A DNA stretch of 64,000 bases, taken from positions 20,125,341 to 20,189,340 of the forward strand of contig CM068583.1 in the NCBI GenBank assembly GCA_035048485.1. The letters are read 5' to 3'. A program made the translations under genes and the position numbers. Shown in pieces: positions 26,901 through 36,677 of this stretch. The stretch comes from Pteria penguin (lineage: Eukaryota; Mollusca; Bivalvia; Pterioida; Pteriidae). The notes beneath the pieces were generated by a model. That model searched no databases, was not told the origin of the DNA, and worked only from the letters and a program-made list of their open reading frames with translations. The first letter of the stretch is position 1; each line of letters begins with the position of its first letter.

Positions 26901-29900
26901 GCAAAACATCTTGTATAAGACACTATGTAAAAATTGTAACCTCATAGCCAGTTTGCTATTGTCTCTTGCCTACATTGTCAATATCCCATTGTCTATGTAA
27001 TGGGACATAAGTGAGATAAATGTAGTGTAAAATCAAACTTAATGAGTAAGATATCATGGGTTTATGATAGACCTAATGCAGTTCATATCTATCTATGATG
27101 TATTATAACCATTATGTAGGTTAAAGTAGAGATGATGAAGGAAAGAGCGTTGGCACTAAAAGACCAAGAGGAAAGACTTGGTGCTATGGTAGCTGCATTA
27201 CAAGTCTCCAAAGCTAGAGAGGTAAGTTTTCCAGTTTTGATGAAAATGGAAGTAAAAGTATAACTATCTCAAATGCATAAAGAGTCTCTCTCACATTTAA
27301 GTGTGTTTGTGTCTATGTTAAACATGGATAAATAGTATATGACTACCGTAATATTACAAGAAATTTAGTTTTATCTAGACAGAATTAATTTATTGTAAAC
27401 TAATAGATAGTTTGAATACATTTTAGCTTGCGAAAATAGAAGAACAACAGAAAGCTATCCACAACTTGAAGACAAATTTGATGGATGATCTGACGGAGAG
27501 AGGAATCTTAAGCAATCCAGAATGCCAAGCTGTGATACAGAGACATAACCAGGTGAGGGGTCAAGGTGATACAGAAATAATCAGGTGAGGGGTCAGGGTG
27601 ATACAGAGACATACTCAGATGAGGTGTCAGGGTGATACAGAGACATAACCAAGTAAGGGGTCAGGGTGATACAGAGTTATAATTAAGGTGAGTGGTCAAG
27701 ATGATACAGAGACATAACCAGGTTAGCGGTGAAGGTGATGTAGAAATAGTAAGGCAAAGGATCAAGGTGATACAGACACATAATCAGATGAGGGGTTAGG
27801 GTGATACAGAGACATAATCAGATGAGGTGTCAGGGTGATACAGAGACATAATCATATGAGGGGTTAGGGTGATACAGAGACATAATCAAGTTAGGGGTCA
27901 GGGTGATACAGAGACATAATTAGATGAGGGGTCAGGGTGATACAGAGACATAATCAGATGAGGTGTCAGAGTGATACAGAGACATAATTAGATGAGGGGT
28001 TAGGGTGATACAGAGACATAATCAGATGAGGTGTCAGGGTGATACAGAGACATAATCAGATGAGGAGTTAGGGTAATACAGAGACATAATCAGGTGAGGG
28101 GTCAAGGTGATACAGACATAATCAGATGAGGGGTTAGGTGATACAGAGACATAATCAGATGAGGGGTCAGGGTGATGCAGAGACATAATCAGATGACTGG
28201 TCAGGGTGATACAGAGACATAATCAGATGAGGTGTCAGGGTGATACAGAGACATAATTAGATGAGGAGTTAGGGTGATACAGACATAATTAGGTGAGGGG
28301 TCACGATGATACAGAAGTAATCAGATGAGGGGTCAGGGTGATACAGAGAGATACTCAGATGAGGTATCCGAGTGATACAGAGACATAACCAAGTGAGGGG
28401 TCAGGGTGATACAGAGTTATAACTAAGGTGAGTGGTCAAGATGATACAGAGACATAACCAGGTGAGGGGTCAAGGTGATATAGAAATAATAAGGCAAAGG
28501 ATCAAGGTGATACAGACACATAATCAGATGAGGGGTTAGAGTGATACAGAGACATAATCAGGTGAGGGGTCAGGGTGATACAGACATAATCAGATGAGGG
28601 GCTAGGGTGATACAGAGACATAATCAGATGAGGGGTCAGGGTGATACAGAGACATCAGATGAGGGACTAGGGTGATACAGAGACATAATCAGATGAGTGA
28701 TCAGGATGATACAGAGACATTACCAGGTGAGGGGTCAGGGTGATACAGAGACATAACCAGGTGAGGGGTCAGGGTTGTACAAAGACACAACCAGGTGAGT
28801 GGTCAAGGTGATACAGAGACATCACCAGGTGAATGTCAGGATGATAATTTTACTGTAATACTTTATATCTGTAGGCTCAAGAAGATCTGAATAAACGCAT
28901 GGAACAACAAAGAACCAAGCAAGAAAAGGTATGTTGTGTTTTAGAAAAATGAATTTAACATGATTTTTCCATCCTGTTTGAAAAAAGGAGTTTATCATTT
29001 AATTGATGATCTATTGATCAAGTATAATCCGTAATAAATCATGTTTGTATGGGGTTTTTGTCATTTGTTATTATTTTTTTTAAGTGAAGCATGTGTATTC
29101 ATTTGTATGTTACTTCTTCAGGTGAAGGCGTATAGACTTTATTTTGAGTAACATAAATACTACTATATGAGATCAGAGTATTATCTGTTTTATTGGTTTT
29201 CTAGATGCTGAAAAGGAGACTGCAAGAGAGATTAGCTCAGAAGGAAACAGCCATGCTGGCACAACAAGAAGGTGAAATCCGAGAACTCTTAGAGAACAAT
29301 AAAAACAAAACAGCATTGAAAATAAAGAGGATGCTTCTTGTGCATAAACATATGGAAGCCATGGAAACATTTAGGTAAGATAATTTTCAGTGTACTTGGT
29401 GTTCGTATGAAGTGTCCTGATTTTGTGGGAGTGTTTTGCATTGGACTTGTGTATAATACAAAATCCAGGACATGAGGATTTAATTTCACTGTCCTTTTAG
29501 TGTTTGATTATTTTGTTCCTAGACTCAAGTAAACATTAACCTGCCCAACCCCTATTCAGATTGATCACCACTTTGTAAAGAAAAAGGGGTAATCTCACCT
29601 ATGTGTCAAAGATTTACAGTCCACAGTGAAGCTTGCAGAATCCTGGATGTCGTAAATCTTTTACAAGAGGAAGGAATTTTCCTGTTGATGTATAAAGTGG
29701 TGATTGATTACTTTTCTTTTTATAAACCTGATGATATATTTACAAATAAACAGCAATTTCTTTTACTCATTGTAATGTCACTATTTGTCCCCCACTTTTC
29801 GCGAAAGCGTAGAGACATTAAATCTAATTCATCTGTCTGTCCATCTGTCCATCCGTCAGTTTGTCTGTCATAAAAACTTTAACCTTTGTTGTAACTTTTT

Positions 29901-32900
29901 AACCGTAAGATGCAGGGCCTTCATATTTGGCATGTGTGTCCGTAATTGCAATACCTTTCTGTTGGTTTCAAAATTTTTTATTATGTGACCTTGACTGTAA
30001 CCTTTCACCTACTTCAATGTAACTTTTTAACTGTAAGATATGGGGCCTTCATATTTGGCTTGTGTGTCCCTAATGGCAATACTTTTCCGTTCTTTATTTA
30101 GAAATATAAGACATGGAACAGGCTAATACATGGATACTTTTGTCTAGGATGAGAGAATTATGAATCCCCCCAGAGGATTCTCACTTGATGAAGTGAAGTG
30201 AACTTTATTAAGTGTTTGAGTAGTATAAAGCCAGTATCTATTACCAAGCCTGGAATGGTGCAATACTGAAGATCTACATGATTTTGTCTTGGCAAGAATG
30301 CCTTAAATCTGGTTAAAGTGGAAGCTTTTTCAGGTTGATGGTCTCAATCTTATTCTTAAGAACTACTGTAACATAGGCCCTGTATATGATTTATAGCTCT
30401 ATGTACAGCCTTTGTGGCTCATAATTCATAGCTCTGTGTACAGCCTTTATGACTTATGATTCATAGCTCTAAGTAGAGCCTTCATGACTTATGATTCATA
30501 GCTCTAAGTACAGCCTTCGTGACTTATGATTCATAGCTCTGTGTACAGCCTTTATGACTTATGATTCATAGCTCTATGTACGGCCTTTATGACTTATGAT
30601 TCATAGCTCTAAGTACAGCCTTCGTGACTTATGATTCATAGCTCTAAGTACAGCCTTCGTGACTTATGATTCATAGCTCTGTGTACAGCCTTTATGACTT
30701 ATGATTCATAGCTCTAAGTACAGCCTTCGTGACTTATGATTCATAGCTCTGTGTACAGCCTTTGTGACATATGATTCATAGCTCTATGTACAGCCTTTAT
30801 GACATATGATTCATAGCTCTATGTACAGCCTTTATGACATATGATTCATAGCTCTATGTACAGCCTTTATGACATATGATTCACTATGTACAGCCTTTAT
30901 GACATATGATTCATTGCCCTATGTACAGCCTTAATGACATATGTTCATAGCTCTATGTACAGACTTTATGACATATGATTCATAGCTCTATGTACAGCCT
31001 TAATGACATATGATTCATAGCTCTATGTACAGCCTTCGTGACTTATGATTCATAGCTCTGTGTACAGCCTTTATGACTTATGATTCATAGCTCTAAGTAC
31101 AGCCTTCGTGACTTATGATTCATAGCTCTGTGTACAGCCTTTGTGACATATGATTCATAGCTCTATGTACAGCCTTTATGACATATGATTCATAATTCTA
31201 TGTACAGCCTTTATGACATAGGATTCATAGCTCTATGTACAGCCTTTATGACATATGATTCATAGCTCTATGTACAGCCTTTATGACATATGATTCACTA
31301 TGTACAGCCTTTATGACATATGATTCATTGCCCTATGTACAGCCTTAATGACATATGTTCATAGCTCTATGTACAGACTTTATGACATATGATTCATAGC
31401 TCTATGTACAGCCTTTATGACATATGATTCATAGCTCTATGTACAGCCTTTATGACATATGATTTATTGCTCTATGTACAGCCTTAATGACATATGATTC
31501 TTTGCTCTATGTACAGCCTTTATGACATATGATTCACTATGTACAGCCTTTATGACATATGATTCACTATGTACAGCCTTTATGACATATGATTCATAGC
31601 TCTATGTACAGCCTTAATGACATATGATTCATAGCTCTATGTACAGCCTTTATGACATATGATTCACTATGTACAGCCTTATGACATATGATTCATTGCT
31701 CTATAAACAGCCTTTTTGACTTGGTTTACTTATTACATGTACTTAATTTTAATATTTTTAATTGTAGGAATACCCTTGATAGGGAGATAACTCAAACATT
31801 AGAAGATATTCGAAGGAAATATGAAGTCAACAAGATGAGGGAAATGCAAAAACAGGTAATATAATCAATCTGTTTCTTTCTTTTTTTTTAACACAAGTAT
31901 AGTGTTAAGTTTTAAGAAATATAATTCTGAATAAGTGAAAGATGTTATGCAGTATTCAAATCTATTTCTTTTATTAAATGATAATGACTTACCTTCATTT
32001 TCAGTTTCTTAAAATATGTCTTCCATTATGAAAGAAAGGGATTTGGTATTGCCTTACCTGGTAGAGTTACACTGTATGAAGTATATCGTAATCTGAAAAA
32101 AATAAAAGTATTGAGTTGAAATTATCACATAGAGTTTTTAGAAACTTGCTTATTGCTTATGAATGAAGTGTAGACCAAATAATTTTAACAAAACTTTAAA
32201 AAAGGTATCAGACTTTTTTCTGAAACGATGCTTGTGCCTTATGTTAGGTAAATTCATTCATAGCAGGAATTATCATCATATGTAATATACCACATCACTC
32301 TATCTTTTGGTTTAAGGAATTGGATTTTGTTGCTGGTCTTGTCAGAGTCGGTGGCTTTTCTAAAACCGAGCTCATCGATGTTCTCCATGTGTTGTTCCCT
32401 CACAAACGTGATCCAGAAATCAATGAAATGTTGGAAAATATATATGACCCCAAACAAATGCCTCCACCTACTCAAGAGGACGAGAACAAAATGTAAGATT
32501 CTGTTATTACAAGACTTTGATAAACAATGGTTAGGAGCAAAAATTTGACATACAGTTAAAGTTTAGAAAAATTAGTATTAACATTTCTTAAAAAAAGGAG
32601 TTCTTTCTCTTTGACTTTGAGAAGCTTATTTATGAGTTTGAAAGAAATTATTCATCTAGTTTTGATAGATTATATATTATAGAAAATGCTTATTGATGGA
32701 AAAACGTAATGACTAGAATTATCTTTCTTGACTTCCTGGATTCATAATTAGACTGTTCGGAGCTTTTTTTTTTAAAGAAAATTTTGGATCATACAAGCAT
32801 GTTTGGAATACATAACCCATATGAGTGATCCTAAAGTTAAAAACAAAATGAAGCAATGGCTGCAGTTAATGGCCAATTATAAACTTAGAATTAGGAAGTT

Positions 32901-35900
32901 GAAAAGATTAGTATATGAGGTTTAACCCTAGGTAGTAAGTTCTGTAGTTAAGAATAATGATAGAATTACAATATACACAACAATGTTGTCTTAAATAATG
33001 TTTAGATATTTTATAATATTCAAATATTTTAAACTGACTTCAGTATAAAAAACCAAATGTTCCATTTACTCTAGCCTTAGGCGTGACAGAAGGAACTCTC
33101 TTGCTGATAGAGTCAAGGGCAGTCAGTTATCACTAAGTAGCAGGTATGTTTCCATTCTCTGACAGTTTGCAGTTACAAATTGCTAGAGTACAGAATTCAT
33201 AACCGACATTTGATTTATTATTCCATGTAGGTGCTAGTGTAGTTAGCATATTATTCCATGTAGGTGCTAGTGTAGTTAGCTTTATTATTCCATGTAGGTG
33301 CTAGTGTAGTTAGCTTACATAAATACCCTTTGAATATCTTTTCACATTCATTTCTTGTTTTGCAAGGCATGAATCAAGAGCCATAAAAAATTTTGCAAAC
33401 AAATGTTTAATATATTAGATTTTCCCCAGGAATATGAAAAGACATTTCCTTTTCAGTATAAGAGATGATGAAATCAGAGTTCATCTCTAGATGATGAAAC
33501 CAGAGTTCATCTCTAAGTGTAGATGATGAAATCAGAGTTCATCTCTAAGTGAGATGATGAAATCAGAGTTCATCTCTAAGTATAGATGATGAAATCAGAG
33601 TTCATCTCTAGTTGTAGATTATGAAATCAGAGTTCATCTTTAGTGTAGATGATGAAATAAGAGTTCACCTTCAAGTGTGTAAGAGAATTGTACTTTATGA
33701 GAATACTTTTATGATTTTGTGAAAATTATTTCCTTAATATCAACTTTTAAAGTGTTTAAATTTTTGGATTGCTTTTTGAAAGGTATGAAGGGTTTTGGGA
33801 GAATATTTAAAAAACAAAAAAAGTATTGAATTCCTTGTTAGGGTTATATTATTTGGCATTGCATCATCTGCAATTTGTTCCATTTTTGCAATAATATCAT
33901 AAACTTCAAATATTTTGTCTAGAAACAATAACATTGATGCTGAATCCCTCCATGATATGTCTGTGGTGAAGTAGACTTTGTCAACAACCTCATCTTTCTT
34001 TGGTACTCTGACTTCACACTTTGCAAATTTGTCAAACCTCTGTACAGCTCTCGTTGCTTTATGTAAAACATTGCTTCTTACACACACTTTATTGGTGTAG
34101 GAAATTAACCTCTTCTAATGACCTTGACATTTGAATTATAAATGTTGTATATGTACCACTACTACATATTCATGATATTTTCTGTATGTGTATGCATTCT
34201 GTAAGCTGCAGATGTCATTATTTTTCTTTTTTTTTGTACGAATGTTATCTTTTTTATTAATTTTTTATTGCTGGGAGATATTTTTGTCAGAGTGCATTGA
34301 CTGAGACTCTGATTTTGTTGGCTTTGTTTTCACAAGCATGACAGTTAGGACATATATGTGTATTACAGTGCAAGTTCTATCAGCACTTACATTGTGTGAA
34401 AATGCTATGTGAGTTTTAAGATTTGAAGCCATCTGCAATTGGGATAGGTTCACTCGAACCATGAAATATATTAAATAGAATTTAATACAGAATTTTATTT
34501 AGGGAGGGAGAGGAATTTTTCTTCATTATAATCTGAAATTCAAAGCTATTATGGGTATAAGATATTAATAGGGTCTAGAAAAGGGAATCTTTGTTTCTGG
34601 TCAACTGACTGACCTTGAATTTCTTTGCAAATGGAAGCTTTTGAAATTAATCATGTCTTAAAGATAGGCTATAAAGAAAAAGAAAAGAATACAATATATT
34701 GAGAAACATGTGAGTAACGTTTTTTTCAATATATGTTCATATCAAAGTACAGTAATTCAATTTTATATTTATTTTTCTGTTTTTAATGATGAGAAATAGG
34801 TAAGACTCAGAAATAAAGTAGATGTGTTTGTGAAACAACAATGCCCAATAGCAATAGTGTTCAATAGGGTTTTGAAGTTAAAAGTCAATAAAAAAGTCAG
34901 ATAAAAAAAATATATATATATATATATAGAAAACTACTGCAAGGAATGCACGAATGAAATATCTAAGCCCTGTCTCAAACAATTCAGAGGTTTATAATAT
35001 TACAAGCAGATAAGGAAGCCAGGAACCATATACCTTTGAATATTCAATTCCTTGAGTTTAAAATTAATTACCACTAACAGGTTTAAAACAGTTTTATTTT
35101 TCTTAATCTCCTCTTCCAATAACTAAATACATGCATTAAAAAAGGTCTTATAAGCCTTTGTTTTAATTACAAGAAGACTAGAAACAAATGCATTTCCTTT
35201 TGTTTTTATTGGCCTGATGATTAATAAACAAAATAAAAATTCTTTAAATGGGAAATTGGCAAGGGTGAATCTATCCTTTGTTTGTATTGAAATAAATTCT
35301 TGAAATGATATCACTTTATTGATTGATTGATAAATGGATTGATTGCTTTCATAATTATTTCACAATGATAATTACCGAGTGCATAATGATAATTACTCAG
35401 TGCACAATGATAATTACTCAGTGCACAATTTCTAAGTGCCTTCTGGTTTGAGATTGTATAATTTACATGAAATCACCCTTTTAATATCTCCATGTCAACT
35501 AATCTTTCACACTGGTCCTAAAGTGTGGATATATCACAAGGGAAACCATAATAAATTCTAATCTGAAGTATTATTGAAAATTCAATAACAAATATCTATA
35601 AATAAATTTTAGAAAATGTCAGATATCTGAAACTTTCTCAACTTTATTGCGTCCTTCGTTTGCTTCTAAATCTTTTCAATTACAGTTTGTATATCTCACG
35701 TCTTTGTAAATGTAAATTAATGTTTTAATTCTTTCACATTTAAAGTACATTTAATCATGTATGAAGACAAGAACATACATAATTGTGATGTCTTATCAAC
35801 AGTGTTTTATGTATGTCAGATTTGATTTAAAAACTTCGTATTACTGAAGTAAAAATATGTTTTGATCTCTATCATGAAGGAATGAAAATAATCTATCAAA

Positions 35901-36525
35901 ATTTGTTGTGTTTATTACTGTTATTTTTTGGCACTTCTTTAGTGTACATCTGCCAATTATTTGTCAGTCCATTATTTTCTTCATTTTTTGCAATCATGGG
36001 CGTTGGGCATTGTGTTTTACAAACGTGTCTTTTTTATTTTTGAAAAATCTATCCCAAGAACTAATAAACAAAGTCCAACAATATCAAAAAAACAAAAACA
36101 AATTTAATAACAACATATCCAGAATTACCAAATTTCTTAAGTTTCTTTTGTCTCACAGTGTAGCATCTGTGTGACTTTGTATAGAATTGCCTTAGAAATG
36201 TTGTAAAATTTTTATGGTATAATTATTTCTTAATAATATATACAAAATATTGACATTTTTCAGGTCTCAGAAGAAATTCTCATCGTTTCAAAAATCACGT
36301 AAACTTCCTCCTACCCCTGATGTATATAATGACGAAGATGAAGAATATTCATACCTTAATGCCAGACCAGAACCCATTGGTGAGGTTGAAGCTAGATGCA
36401 TCGATGAACCTCTTCCTCCAAGCAGATTACCTCCTCTAGAACCAGGGAAAAAGAAAAAGAGAAGAAAAAAGAAGGTCCTGAAAAAATTGGCTCATCATGA
36501 GAATGAAGATGAAGATGGATTTTAG
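5798..36525 (+). CDS. EVC2: EVC2 (limbin) orthologue, complete, 29 coding exons
   Basis: EVC2 pairs with EVC at the base of the primary cilium and relays Smoothened activation in Hedgehog signalling. Exons: 5798-5944, 6475-6648, 8689-8911, 9733-9842, 11372-11437, 12446-12577, 14578-14669, 15930-16007, 17296-17539, 18734-18814, 18933-19043, 19304-19528, 20694-20779, 21129-21288, 21531-21600, 22267-22458, 23195-23307, 23489-23586, 24506-24598, 25658-25766, 26053-26199, 27120-27221, 27427-27552, 28875-28928, 29205-29374, 31768-31855, 32317-32492, 33075-33143, 36264-36525. All introns are GT-AG and every phase matches, giving 3798 bases and 1265 residues; human EVC2 has about 1308. Order: signal peptide 1-22, ectodomain with NxS/T sites (N33, N37, N56, N216), membrane segment about 247-271, Glu/Lys/Gln-rich coiled coil about 390-1100, then a Pro-rich and basic tail. 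The HG-(x)5-FFIAF membrane entry and the EPIGE tail motif recall vertebrate EVC2. No frameshift or stop was seen. Confidence 0.93.
7372..8558. mobile_element. Dispersed repeat with TCATCTGAGC inverted ends
   Basis: The left end reads TTAGCTCATCTGAGC and the right end ACTCAGATGAGCAATATAGG, so the termini form an imperfect inverted repeat. Inside are GTCCGTTGTCCGTCATCTGT words near the left end and GGCCCACTTGGGCCTC at the right end, both of which I recognise from common bivalve interspersed repeats. The longest open frames are short and not protein-like, so this is a non-autonomous or decayed element in EVC2 intron 2. Confidence 0.6.
10019..11062. mobile_element. Non-autonomous pogo/Tigger-like element
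   Basis: The left end CAATGATGATCTGTTAATCC and the right end, on the complement CAGTGATACTCCATTAATCC, match as terminal inverted repeats. TA dinucleotides sit directly outside (10017-10018 and 11063-11064). CAGT..CTC..TTAATCC-type ends with a TA duplication are typical of the pogo/Tigger branch of Tc1/mariner. No transposase frame is left in the 1.04 kb between the ends. It sits in EVC2 intron 4. Confidence 0.68.
11521..12345. repeat. Composition island in EVC2 intron 5, possible element
   Basis: This stretch is visibly richer in G+C and CpG than the introns around it. It begins with a palindrome (GGTCGGAATTGC, then GCAATTCCAGACC) near 11527 and ends near a related GACCATGCAATTCAGACC word. 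I see no credible coding frame. A diverged inserted element is the simplest reading, but both borders are uncertain. Confidence 0.35.
12446..12577 (+). CDS. EVC2: EVC2-like exon 6: transmembrane segment
   Basis: This 44-codon, phase-0 exon encodes residues 241-284. The hydrophobic stretch is residues 247-271 (FTALTFFIAFFAAIGIAILI and on), followed at once by the positive stop-transfer cluster RIRRKR. It puts the first quarter of the protein outside and the coiled coil in the cytoplasm. The HG then FFIAF pattern at its start matches my memory of the vertebrate EVC2 membrane segment. Confidence 0.9.
12978..14486. mobile_element. Inverted-end element with about eight internal 160-bp units
   Basis: The ends are inverted copies: AGTCCCCTACCGGC near 12979 and GCCGGTAGGGGACT near 14470. 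Between them a unit of about 160 bp recurs about eight times (13070-14345), each with TCTAAACGCCTGTAGATATT, a GTGTGTGAGTCTAC phrase and CCACTGATTTTTGACGGAAT. The two 66-residue open frames at 13823 and 14144 only repeat this unit and are not genes. It lies in EVC2 intron 6. Confidence 0.7.
14396..14444. repeat. (GT)n microsatellite
   Basis: An almost pure GT dinucleotide run, broken once by an AGAT word, near the right end of the inverted-end element in intron 6. Confidence 0.95.
14916..15718. mobile_element. Non-autonomous DNA element with GCATTACC inverted ends
   Basis: The left end reads GCATTACCGTATTCACTCGT and the complement of the right end reads GCATTACCATATTCACTTGT. Both continue into GTGTATAATACGCAC-type words that recur inside near each end. 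The 0.8-kb interior has no transposase-like frame. The superfamily cannot be settled by eye. It lies in EVC2 intron 7. Confidence 0.65.
16276..16608. mobile_element. Probable MITE with CTTTTCACAAAAAA ends
   Basis: The left end has CACTTTTCACAAAAAAAAC. The complement of the right end has CCCTTTTCACAAAAAAAT. Inner words such as ACTTATGA/TTACGAAG also recur inverted. About 330 bp, non-coding, in EVC2 intron 8. Confidence 0.45.
17665..17765 (+). mobile_element. tRNA-like SINE head fragment
   Basis: A word like an A box (GTGGGTGGTCCATGTG) is followed about 35 bp later by GGGTTCAAGCCC, a good match to a Pol III B box. There is no cloverleaf good enough for a working tRNA and no clear tail or flanking duplication, so a decayed SINE is the likeliest reading. 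Confidence 0.35.
18141..18315. mobile_element. Foldback MITE of about 175 bp
   Basis: CATTATACAGAGTTATTTCCC at 18143-18163 recurs as a perfect inverted copy at 18293-18313, and the match extends to about 30 bp with one mismatch. Further inside, ACCATTGTGAC pairs with GTCACAATGGT, so nearly the whole element folds back on itself. It lies in EVC2 intron 9. Confidence 0.75.
18381..18617. mobile_element. Second foldback MITE, about 237 bp
   Basis: The left arm (GAGTTTTACTAAAGG, then GTAAGCCCAAAC) and the right arm (GTTTGGGCTAACG, then CCTTTAGTAAAACTC) are inverted copies over about 34 bp. Its end sequences differ from those of the MITE about 65 bp to the left, so it is a separate family. Confidence 0.72.
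19800..20551. mobile_element. Dispersed repeat with GCCCACA inverted ends
   Basis: The left end reads TATGCCCACATAAAATGTGAGCG and the right end AGTGTGGGCGTATTATGTGC, an imperfect inverted pair. TTTGTCCATCTGTC words follow the left end. The interior repeats a unit with CTTGTCTTTGCAACTCCT and GGATTTTGATGAAA about three times. Non-coding, in EVC2 intron 12. Confidence 0.55.
21688..21955. repeat. Dispersed repeat fragment (GCCCCCGG...CACAGCTTGTTT)
   Basis: It starts TATGCCCCCGGATTGG, carries GTCTGTTTGTCTGT and GACCTTTTGACCTTGACAGT phrases, and ends GTGTTTCACAAACACAGCTTG. This set of phrases is familiar to me from bivalve interspersed repeats. There is no coding frame. It lies in EVC2 intron 15. 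Confidence 0.5.
26350..26886. repeat. Foldback array of short palindromic units
   Basis: Units of about 20 bp such as GAGTTACTATCTTGCCATGG run in one direction from about 26379 to 26615. After a 125-bp gap they run in the opposite direction from about 26741 to 26868 (GGCAAGATAGTAACTC). The outer ends ACATGAAAATTTTTTTT and AAAAAAAAATTCATGT are also inverted. Many units are palindromes themselves (TCTCACCATGGTGAGA). It lies in EVC2 intron 21 and has no coding content. Confidence 0.75.
27427..27552 (+). CDS. EVC2: EVC2-like exon 23, whose 3' end founds a minisatellite
   Basis: This 42-codon phase-0 exon encodes coiled-coil residues 952-993, ending CQAVIQRHNQ. Its last 21 bases plus the first 13 bases of the intron form one 34-bp unit that repeats for 1.3 kb downstream. 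The authentic donor is the first CAG/GTGAGG at 27553; many similar donors follow. I chose the first donor because the next exon (28875) joins it in phase 0 with uninterrupted coiled-coil sequence, whereas using the second donor would add 32 bases and shift the frame. Confidence 0.85.
27532..28845. repeat. 34-bp minisatellite grown from an EVC2 exon-intron junction
   Basis: About 38 units of the pattern GTGATACAGAGACATAATCA plus GATGAGGGGTCAGG. The first unit overlaps the last 21 bases of exon 23 and its true 5' splice site, so the array arose by amplifying the junction. At least a dozen units keep GTGAG or GTAAG at the splice position (for example near 27585, 28460, 28560, 28725, 28758, 28791). 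Most others carry CAGATGAG, where the GT has been lost. Confidence 0.92.
29776..30112. repeat. Dispersed repeat fragment with CTGTCCATCTGTCCATCCGT
   Basis: It begins TTTGTCCCCCACTTTTCGCG, has a run of CTGTCTGTCCATCTG words, and then repeats GTAACTTTTTAACCGTAAGA and GGGCCTTCATATTTGGC twice about 120 bp apart. It resembles the other GTCTGTCC-containing repeats in this window. Non-coding, in EVC2 intron 25. Confidence 0.5.
30385..31715. repeat. 35-bp minisatellite in EVC2 intron 25
   Basis: About 38 tandem units of the pattern TATGATTCATAGCTCTATGT plus ACAGCCTTTATGACA. Left-hand units are mostly of a GTGACT/CTCTAAGT type and right-hand units of a GACATA/CTCTATGT type. A mixed block recurs (near 30.6-30.95 and 31.03-31.35 kb), showing duplication of groups of units. 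Some units lack the seven bases TAGCTCT. Confidence 0.93.
33219..33322. repeat. Three tandem copies of about 33 bp
   Basis: The phrase TTATTCCATGTAGGTGCTAG with GTGTAGTTAGC occurs three times in a row just after exon 28 of EVC2. Confidence 0.85.
33462..33675. repeat. Six imperfect copies of about 32 bp
   Basis: GATGATGAAATCAGAGTTCA followed by TCTCTAAGTGTA recurs about six times with small length changes in EVC2 intron 28. Confidence 0.85.
33676..36263. other. Remainder of EVC2 intron 28, no gene seen
   Basis: A 2.6-kb AT-rich stretch. The 115-codon minus-strand frame ending at 33740 is the longest open frame, but it matches nothing I recognise and has no clear splice signals. A short AT microsatellite lies at 34909-34928 and three copies of a 21-bp unit (GATAATTACTCAGTGCACAAT) near 35367-35430. 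Confidence 0.5.
36264..36525 (+). CDS. EVC2: EVC2-like exon 29: C-terminal tail and stop
   Basis: The last coding exon encodes residues 1179-1265 and ends in TAG at 36523-36525. It has a Pro/acidic stretch (LPPTPDVYNDEDEEY), the EPIGE motif at residues 1215-1219, a PPLEPG turn, the basic run KKKKRRKKK at about 1241-1249 and an acidic end. EPIGE followed by a Pro-Pro and basic segment resembles the end of vertebrate EVC2. There the C-terminal region tethers the complex at the ciliary base, and truncations in the last exon act dominantly (Weyers dysostosis). Confidence 0.88.
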
Positions 36526-36671
36526 TCCTCCATCATTTAGAAATGTATAATTTGCTGTTCATTTCTTATCTTCAGAAAAGTTTTATTACAAATTGTAGCT
36601 GTAGAAAGATCTAATCAATTCAATTCTTTTTCATTTTTAGATAATATTTTTCCTAAAGAAACAATATAGGC

Positions 36672-36677
36672 AATAAA
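36672..36677 (+). terminator. AATAAA poly(A) signal, proximal
   Basis: A canonical AATAAA hexamer 147 bases after the EVC2 stop codon; it would give a short 3' UTR. Confidence 0.5.

Noticed and set aside
27532..31715. CRISPR-like look of the 34- and 35-bp repeats
   Set aside because: The units are directly adjacent with no unique spacers and lie in introns of an animal gene; they are minisatellites.
33740..34087. 115-codon minus-strand frame in EVC2 intron 28
   Set aside because: It resembles no family I know, has no splice or start context of note, and a length of this kind is possible by chance in a 2.6-kb intron; I leave it unannotated.
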